Positions 48,481 to 54,031 of a stretch of 54,031 nt of DNA are shown one piece after another; the stretch's first letter is position 1; every line of letters starts with the position of its first letter. The notes beneath the pieces were generated by a model. That model was not told the origin of the DNA, ran no database searches, and was given only the letters and a program-made list of their open reading frames with translations. Location of the stretch: positions 1 through 54,031 of the forward strand of contig JAEUHQ010000039.1 of the NCBI GenBank assembly GCA_016794565.1, given 5' to 3'. The translations under genes and the position numbers were made by a program. This stretch comes from Planctomycetota bacterium. Its GTDB lineage: Bacteria; Planctomycetota; UBA1135; UBA2386.

Positions 48481-51276
48481 ATGCCCAGCAGTTTCCGATC
48501 GACGCTCGCGGGGGTCTTCTTCCTCGGCCTCTCGGTCATCCTCTTCGAGATCGCCCTCACTCGCGTCTTCGCGATCATGATGTGGCACCACTTCACCTAC
48601 ATGGTGATCTCGATCGGACTGCTCGGCTTCGGCGCGTCGGGCAGCATCCTGACGGCGACGCGGCTCGGTGAGAAACCTGGATCGACGGAGCGACTGCTGG
48701 TGTGGTGCAGCCTGCTCTACGGCTTCGCCGTGATGCTCGCGTTCTGTTTCGCGACACTGGTGCGCATCGACAGCCTCAACGTGTGGAAGCAGAAGGAGAA
48801 CTTCCTCGCGCTGTTCTTCGTCTACCTCATCATCGGCGTGCCGTTCCTGCTCGGCGGCATGGGCATCGGCCTCGCTCTCACGCGGCTCGTGCAGCACGTC
48901 AACAAGCTCTACTTCGGCGACCTCGTCGGCTCGGCGATCGGCGCGGGCGCGAGCGTGTTGCTGATGAAGAACTTCGGCAGCTCGGCGGCGGTGATCGCCG
49001 CCGGATGCGCCGGCCTCGTCGCGGCGTTCTGCTTCAGCTTCGGCGCGCCGCGCCGCTACCTGCTGCTGAGCGTGCCGTCGCTGCTGATCGGCATCGTGGT
49101 CACGATCGCGTTCGCCGGCGGCTCGACCGCGCTCGGCATCGCGCCGGCCACGTGGCGCGTTCCGTACGCGCCCGAGAAGGAGGCGAACGTCGCGCAGGCG
49201 CTGCTCGACAAGGCCTACGCGGAAGGCAAGCTCGGCGGTCAGCGCCCCGAGCTCGAGAAGATCTGGAGCGCGACGGCCGAAGTGCAGGTCGGCCCCAACA
49301 TCCCCTCGATCCCGATGATCGGCGGCGACCAGGGTCGCGTCGACCTGCGCGCGATCGAGTCGCGCCCCGTCGGGCAGGACGGCACGGCGCCGACCTCGCT
49401 CGTGAAGGGCGCTTCGAACATCGGCGACTTCGCGTTTCTCGACGACACGCAGGCCGCGTCGGCGTACGTGGTGCGCAAGGCCGCCGGACTGCCGGGGCCG
49501 AAGGTCATGGTCATCGGCGTCGGCGGCGGCATCGACGTGATGGTCGCGCTCGCGAACGGCGCGTCCCACGTGACCGCGGTGGAGCTGAACACCGCGATGA
49601 TCGAGATGGTCACCGAGCGCTACGACGACTACCTCGGCGGGCTCTTCAGGAAGGGCGCGCACGCGCTCTCCGATCGCATCGACCTCGTGAACAGCGAGGG
49701 CCGCGCGTGGCTGCGTTCGCACGACACGAAGTACGACGTCATCCAGATGAGCGGCGTCGACTCGTACACGGCGCTCAGCACCGGCGCTTACACGCTCTCC
49801 GAGAGCTACCTCTACACGACGGGCGCGGTGCGCGACTTCTGGGAGCACCTCGAGGATGGCGGCATCGTCAACTGGTCGCGCTTCATCGAGAACATGCCGA
49901 TCAAGCCGCGCGAGACGCTGCGCCTCGCGAACATCGCCTGTACCGCGCTGCGCGAACTCGGGGTAGCCGACGCGCCGCGGCACGTCGCGGTGTTCCAGGG
50001 GCACACCTGGGCGTCGACGATGGTGAAGAAGGGGCCGTTCCTGCCCGCGGAGATCGCGGCGCTGCGCGCGTTCGCGCAGCACGAAGGCTTCGTCGGTCTC
50101 GTCTACGACCCGCTCGCGAAGGAAGGCGAGGCGCCGCCTCTCGAGGCGTCGCATTTTGCGCGACTGCGCGCCCAGTTCGCCGCGGCCGTGGCGGCGCGCG
50201 GCGGCTTCGCAGCCGACGCGGCGAAGAACGACGCGGCGATCGACGCGCTGCAGGACGCGGCGCTGCGCATCGCGAACGGCGAGCCGATCGGGGCCGCGAT
50301 CCTGCCTCCGGCGCTGCGCGAGCCGGCGGTCGAGGCGAAGGCGCTGGCCGTGCTCACCGAGCAGAAGGACGCGATCGTCGCCACGGGCGCCTGGTTCCGC
50401 GACGCGCTGCAGGGCTTCGCGACGCTGCTGCGCGGCAGCGAAGCGGAGCGCAGGGCGTTCGTCGACGGCTACCAGTACGACGTGTCGCCGTCGACCGACG
50501 ACAAGCCGTTCTTCTTCAACTACTGGCGCTGGTCGGCCTTCTTCGGCGGCGACCGGTCGAAGGACTCGTCGCACTTCACGTACCAGACCGACTATCCGGT
50601 CGGGCACATGATCCTGTTCGGGTCGATGCTGCAGATCCTCCTGCTCGCCGCGATCGCCATCTTCGTGCCGCTGCGCAAGCTCGCGACCGAGGGGCTGCGC
50701 ACGCCGGGTGCGATCCGCTACTTCGCCTACTTCGCGGCCCTCGGGCTCGGCTTCATGCTGATCGAGATCGCGCTGATGCAGAAGCTCGTGATCTTCCTCG
50801 GCCACCCGACCTACGCGCTGTCGGTCGTGCTGACGAGCCTGCTCGCCGCGGCCGGCACGGGATCGCTGCTCGCCGGGCGCATCCGCGTCGTCGAAGGAAA
50901 GCACCTGCGCCTGATCCTCGCGGCGATCGTCGTCGTCGTGCTCCTCGACCTCGCCGCGGTGAACTGGCTCCTGCCGCTGCTGCTCGGCCAGAGCCTCGGA
51001 GTGCGCATCGCGGTGGTGATCGCGCTGCTCGTGCCGACCGGTCTCGTGCTCGGCATGCCGTTCCCGTCGGGCATGCGCGTCGTGGAAGCGCAGTGCCCGC
51101 ACCTGCTCCCGTGGGGCTGGGCCGTGAACGCGTTCTTCTCGGTCTTCGGCTCGATCTTCTGCATCGTGCTGAGCATGGCGATCGGCTTCACGAACGTGTT
51201 CCTCGCCGCGATCGTCGTCTACGCGCTCGGCCTCGGCCTGATGCGCGTGCGATCGGGCCCGACCGCGGCGGGGTGA
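48481..51276 (+). CDS. spermidine synthase-like protein embedded in membrane domains
   Basis: This 931-residue protein has about six transmembrane segments at each end (1-240 and about 660-925) and a soluble methyltransferase-like domain between. The SAM/dcSAM-binding motif is VMVIGVGGGIDVMVALANGA with VELNTAMIEMV next, and DVIQMSGVDSYTALSTGAYT is the usual follow-on, placing it in the spermidine synthase superfamily. Fusion to multi-pass domains is known in bacteria, but the substrate is uncertain; polyamine synthesis is not assured. The start ATG 48481 opens PSSFRSTLAGVFFLGLSVIL. It ends 18 bases from the convergent secreted-protein gene. Confidence 0.88.
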   Translation: MPSSFRSTLAGVFFLGLSVILFEIALTRVFAIMMWHHFTYMVISIGLLGFGASGSILTATRLGEKPGSTERLLVWCSLLYGFAVMLAFCFATLVRIDSLNVWKQKENFLALFFVYLIIGVPFLLGGMGIGLALTRLVQHVNKLYFGDLVGSAIGAGASVLLMKNFGSSAAVIAAGCAGLVAAFCFSFGAPRRYLLLSVPSLLIGIVVTIAFAGGSTALGIAPATWRVPYAPEKEANVAQALLDKAYAEGKLGGQRPELEKIWSATAEVQVGPNIPSIPMIGGDQGRVDLRAIESRPVGQDGTAPTSLVKGASNIGDFAFLDDTQAASAYVVRKAAGLPGPKVMVIGVGGGIDVMVALANGASHVTAVELNTAMIEMVTERYDDYLGGLFRKGAHALSDRIDLVNSEGRAWLRSHDTKYDVIQMSGVDSYTALSTGAYTLSESYLYTTGAVRDFWEHLEDGGIVNWSRFIENMPIKPRETLRLANIACTALRELGVADAPRHVAVFQGHTWASTMVKKGPFLPAEIAALRAFAQHEGFVGLVYDPLAKEGEAPPLEASHFARLRAQFAAAVAARGGFAADAAKNDAAIDALQDAALRIANGEPIGAAILPPALREPAVEAKALAVLTEQKDAIVATGAWFRDALQGFATLLRGSEAERRAFVDGYQYDVSPSTDDKPFFFNYWRWSAFFGGDRSKDSSHFTYQTDYPVGHMILFGSMLQILLLAAIAIFVPLRKLATEGLRTPGAIRYFAYFAALGLGFMLIEIALMQKLVIFLGHPTYALSVVLTSLLAAAGTGSLLAGRIRVVEGKHLRLILAAIVVVVLLDLAAVNWLLPLLLGQSLGVRIAVVIALLVPTGLVLGMPFPSGMRVVEAQCPHLLPWGWAVNAFFSVFGSIFCIVLSMAIGFTNVFLAAIVVYALGLGLMRVRSGPTAAG

Positions 51277-51294
51277 GCGCCTTCGGGTGCCGGT

Positions 51295-53814
51295 TCAGAA
51301 TGCGCCGGCAGTGAGCTGCAGCGCGTTGGTGGCGAGCACCGAGACCCAATCGCCCGACGGACCGATCTCGATCGGAACGAGCTGGTGGAAGAACGTCACC
51401 CCGACGAGGGGCGGCACGTTCGGCAGGGACAGCGTCGAGACCACGCTGCCGGTCGTGGTGACGTGGAGCCCGAGGATGTCGGGGGCGACCAGGAGATCGC
51501 AGCCCGTCCCCGCCTGCGCGAACACGGCCGTCAGGGGCAGTCCGGGCGTCACCGCGGTGACGCTGGTCAGGGCGAGGACGATCGACACGGCCGGCAGATT
51601 GCTGCCGATCGCTTCGAACGTCGCGTCGACCCACGGCAGGTCCGTCGTGGTCAGCGAGCAGACGCCGTTCGGACCCACGCAGCCGGTACCGGTCGCCGTC
51701 GCGCTCGGCGGGCAGGTGGTCTGGAGCGAGGCCAGGAATGCCGAGGGGGAGCCGTCGATGGAACCGAAGGCGCCGCCGACCAGGACTTCGCCGCCGAGGG
51801 TCGCGCCGAGGGCCCAGATGCCATGGTCCGCGCCGGTGTCGATCGCCGACCAGATCGACCCGTTCCATCGCGCCACGTGGTTGGCCGGGAGGCCTCCGGC
51901 CGACGTGAACCAGCCGCCGGCGAGCACGTCGCCGTTCGGCAGCACCAGCAGGTCGGTTCCGTAGTCGCTCAGGCCGGTGCCGCACGGTGACCACGTGGAG
52001 CCGTTCCATTCCGCCATGCGATTCGCGGGGGCTCCGTCTGCGGTCGTGAAGGATCCGGTCGCGACCAGCGTGCCGTCGGGCTTCACGGCCAGGGCGACGA
52101 CGACGTCGTTCATTCCGGCGCCCATGGCGGACCAGGAGTTGCCGTTCCATCGCGCGATGTTGTTGGCGGGGGCGCCGCCAGCCGACGAGAACCAACCGCA
52201 CGCCACGATGTCGCCGTTCGGCAGTTCTGCCGCGTCTCCCACGAAGGAAGCGCCGCCGTTGCCCAGTCCCGACCCCATCGTGGACCACGCCGCGCCGTCC
52301 CAGACGGCGATCCGGTTGGCGGGAGCTCCGCCGGCGAAGTCGAAATGGCCCGCCACGACGACACGGCTTCCCGTGAGCCGGCGCACGACCCGGACCTCGT
52401 TGTCGACTCCGGCTCCCATCGCCGACCACGCAGTCCCGTCCCATCGCGCGACGTAGCTGATCGGAACTCCGCCGGCCGACGTGAAGCCGCCGCCGGCGAC
52501 GACATCTCCGTTGTCGAGTCCTTCGACGGCCCACACAGGTGCGTTCGTGCCCGCGCCCAGCGGCACCCAGGTCGATCCGATTCGTCTGGCGATGTGACTG
52601 GCGGGTGTGCCACCGATCCGCGTGAAGAAGCCGCCGGCGACCGCGCCGTCGCCCACGGATGCGAAAGCCATCACGGCGGAGTTCGTGTGCGACATCGTCG
52701 ACCACTCCTGGTCTTTCCACATCGCGATCCCGGCCACTCTCAGCTGGCTCGCTTCGCCGAACCATCCTCCCGCAACCAGCGCTCCGTTCGGCAGCACCGT
52801 CAGGGCCGACACCATTCCGTCCGTTCCGGGGCCGACGGTTGTCCACGCGGTCCCGTTCCATCGGGCGATGTTCCGGACGGGGGCGCCGCCTGCCGTCTGG
52901 AACTGACCCCCGGCGACGATGTCGCCGTTGGCCAGCTGCGCGAGCGCGTTGACCGGCGCGTCGGTTCCGGTGCCGAAGGTCGACCACGTGCTGCCGTTCC
53001 ACCGAGCGATGCGGTTCGCGGGCGTCGAACCCACGGTCGTGAAGCTGCCGCCGAGGACGAGGTCTCCGTTCGGCAGCGGCAAGATCGTGAAGACGTTGCC
53101 GTTCACGCCGCCGCCCAGGGAAGACCACGCCGACCCGTTCCAGCGAGCGATGTACGGCGCGACGGCTCCGGGCACCGCAGTGAAGACTCCGCCGACGACG
53201 ATGTCGCCGTTCGGCAGGCACGCGATGGCGGTCACGGCGTCGTTGACGCCGAGTGCGAGCGGCGACCACGCGGATCCGTTCCACCTCGCGACCCGCAGGC
53301 AGAGCAGTCCGCCCGCCGTGGTGAAGGCGCCTCCCGCGACGACATCGCCGGCAGGCGTCACGCCGAGCGCCCACACCGGGTTGTTCATCCCGGAACCGAA
53401 GGTCGACCAGGTCGAACCGTTCCAGCGCGCGATGCGATTCGCGGATTGCCCCCCTGCCGTCGTGAAGCTGCCGCCGACGACCAGGTCCCCGTTCGGCAGG
53501 ACGGCGAGTGCGTTCACCTGCGCGTCCGTGCCGGAGCCGAGCGCCGACCACGTTCCCGCGACCGGATCGAACATCGCGATGTTCGCAGCGGCGGTGTCGC
53601 CGGCCTGCTGGAAGCCGCCGCCGATCACGACGCACTCGGGTGCGGGCCCCGCGCCGTCCGGATCCCAGCGGATCGTGGTCAGGATCGCCGGCGGGTTTCC
53701 GATGCCGATTCCCGGGTAGTCACCGGTCTGGACCCACTCGGTGACGCATTGCGCGACCGACGGTGCGGCCGTGAAGAAGAGGATCGCGGCGAGAACATCG
53801 AGCAGGCGGGACAT
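51295..53814 (-). CDS. secreted protein with 14 propeller-like repeats and planctomycete C-terminal region
   Basis: This 839-residue exported protein has a signal (VLAAILFFTAAPSVAQ). From about residue 60 to 698 it consists of about 14 copies of a 45-47 residue unit (PNGDLVVGGSFTTAGGQSA, NRIARWNGSTWSTFGSG). The unit is kelch-like in its GG and W spacing, so one or two beta-propellers are expected. The remaining 130 residues, from TGTGCVGPNGV, include a beta region ending VLATNALQLTAGAF as in other secreted proteins here. There is no enzyme motif. It is probably adhesive or ligand-binding at the cell surface. ATG 53814 opens MSRLLDVLA. Confidence 0.85.
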   Translation of the reverse strand: MSRLLDVLAAILFFTAAPSVAQCVTEWVQTGDYPGIGIGNPPAILTTIRWDPDGAGPAPECVVIGGGFQQAGDTAAANIAMFDPVAGTWSALGSGTDAQVNALAVLPNGDLVVGGSFTTAGGQSANRIARWNGSTWSTFGSGMNNPVWALGVTPAGDVVAGGAFTTAGGLLCLRVARWNGSAWSPLALGVNDAVTAIACLPNGDIVVGGVFTAVPGAVAPYIARWNGSAWSSLGGGVNGNVFTILPLPNGDLVLGGSFTTVGSTPANRIARWNGSTWSTFGTGTDAPVNALAQLANGDIVAGGQFQTAGGAPVRNIARWNGTAWTTVGPGTDGMVSALTVLPNGALVAGGWFGEASQLRVAGIAMWKDQEWSTMSHTNSAVMAFASVGDGAVAGGFFTRIGGTPASHIARRIGSTWVPLGAGTNAPVWAVEGLDNGDVVAGGGFTSAGGVPISYVARWDGTAWSAMGAGVDNEVRVVRRLTGSRVVVAGHFDFAGGAPANRIAVWDGAAWSTMGSGLGNGGASFVGDAAELPNGDIVACGWFSSAGGAPANNIARWNGNSWSAMGAGMNDVVVALAVKPDGTLVATGSFTTADGAPANRMAEWNGSTWSPCGTGLSDYGTDLLVLPNGDVLAGGWFTSAGGLPANHVARWNGSIWSAIDTGADHGIWALGATLGGEVLVGGAFGSIDGSPSAFLASLQTTCPPSATATGTGCVGPNGVCSLTTTDLPWVDATFEAIGSNLPAVSIVLALTSVTAVTPGLPLTAVFAQAGTGCDLLVAPDILGLHVTTTGSVVSTLSLPNVPPLVGVTFFHQLVPIEIGPSGDWVSVLATNALQLTAGAF
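51720..53640 (-). repeat. 14 protein-level repeats of about 46 residues
   Basis: The repeat unit is about 138 bases with consensus ALPNGDxVVGGxFTTAGGxxA followed by NxIARWNGSxWSxxGxGxxx. Copies differ in sequence, so this is an old array maintained for structure rather than recent DNA duplication. It forms the body of the secreted protein at 51295. Confidence 0.85.
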
Positions 53815-53890
53815 GGTGCACCTCGGGGAGCGCGGCGCGCCTTCCTCGCGCGGCGTGGGACGAAGAGCCCAGGGGCGACCGTCCGGCCGT

Positions 53891-54031
53891 CTAGAGGAGT
53901 CGCGGCAGTTCGAGCACCAGTTTGCGCAGCGCCTTGCCGCGATGCGAGAGGCGGTCCTTCGTCGCGGCGTCGAGCTGCGCGAACGTCTTCGTCGGGTCGC
54001 CGGCGAATTCGCGCGGCACGAAGATCGGGTC
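53891..54031 (-). CDS. rdgB: XTP/dITP pyrophosphatase (RdgB/HAM1), C-terminal part
   Basis: The last 46 residues of this protein are seen before the window edge: DPIFVPREFAGDPTKTFAQL followed by TKDRLSHRGKALRKLVLE. DPIFVP, the KTFAQL segment and SHRxKAL are the characteristic end of the HAM1/RdgB family, which hydrolyses inosine, xanthosine and other non-canonical purine triphosphates to monophosphates and keeps them out of DNA. The stop is TAG at 53893-53891. The gene continues beyond the right edge, with the secreted-protein start 76 bases downstream. The call rests on a short segment but the motif is strong. Confidence 0.85.
   Translation of the reverse strand, partial: DPIFVPREFAGDPTKTFAQLDAATKDRLSHRGKALRKLVLELPRLL

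Noticed and set aside
47398..51102. Long minus-strand frame opposite the spermidine-synthase-like gene
   Set aside because: Its translation is Arg/Glu/His-rich with no motifs, and the plus strand has clear transmembrane and SAM-binding sequence.
51720..53640. Repeated motifs as a possible CRISPR array
   Set aside because: The copies are about 138 bases, diverged and inside one open frame with protein-level conservation.
1..54031. tRNA, rRNA, riboswitch, prophage or insertion sequence
   Set aside because: No cloverleaf with conserved loops, no rRNA core sequence, no transposase or integrase motif and no terminal inverted repeats were seen by reading. A covariance-model scan was not possible here.

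Overview
The window is uniformly high in GC, with dense, mostly short-spaced genes. It most likely comes from a Planctomycetota bacterium. The support is indirect: several long secreted proteins made of beta-rich repeats that end in a similar C-terminal region (…TNGL/TNAL…), a DUF1080 lipoprotein, carboxypeptidase-regulatory-like surface proteins, a thrombospondin type 3/LamG lipoprotein, a WD40 stub of planctomycete type and a stand-alone ECF sigma factor. I saw no rRNA, tRNA, CRISPR array, insertion sequence or prophage. No gene-free stretch exceeds about 300 bases.

Layout. 1-3438 (minus) is a run of small oxidative or carbonyl-metabolism enzymes: DJ-1/PfpI, SDR, a frameshifted cupin, carboxymuconolactone decarboxylase-like and a VOC protein cut by the window edge. 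3579-4968 (minus) holds an SDR followed by an ECF sigma factor. 5085-7792 (plus) is a WD40 stub overlapping DNA topoisomerase III. 7814-14951 (minus) has two secreted repeat proteins flanking an ABC-F ATPase. 15059-17768 has a TPR protein, then a pirin and a LysR regulator in divergent orientation around a clean LysR box. 17773-20769 (minus) is a large calcium-binding-repeat lipoprotein. 20940-22297 (plus) is pdxH and a DUF1080 lipoprotein.

22301-27144 (minus) is a coherent sulfur/persulfide operon: a secreted persulfide dioxygenase fused to three rhodanese domains, two half-size YeeE/YedE sulfur transporters, a membrane-anchored triple rhodanese and an ArsR regulator with two close cysteines. 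Three of its junctions are tight (two ATGA overlaps and a 7-base gap). Its promoter appears leaderless and is overlaid by a perfect inverted repeat, so the likely circuit is sulfide/persulfide-responsive derepression by the last gene of the operon.

27204-29942 (minus) is a membrane-anchored beta-domain protein, and 29987-30581 holds two small overlapping genes. 30769-36682 (plus) is a glycan-building cluster: two GT4 and one GT2 glycosyltransferases around a coiled-coil protein with a degenerate glycosyltransferase-like domain, the last three translationally coupled. 36804-40868 holds two exported proteins, a polytopic membrane protein and an SGNH hydrolase. 40950-45616 has a TPR-purple acid phosphatase fusion, scpA and an alpha/beta-hydrolase lipoprotein. 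45738-47512 has a small Cys-rich ORF coupled to a membrane-anchored protein interrupted by an in-frame TAG. 47547-53814 has a trypsin-like lipoprotein, a membrane-embedded spermidine-synthase-like protein and a secreted protein with 14 repeats. The right edge carries the C-terminus of an RdgB/HAM1 nucleotide pyrophosphatase.

All functional assignments come from reading motifs in the translated sequence; no database search was run.
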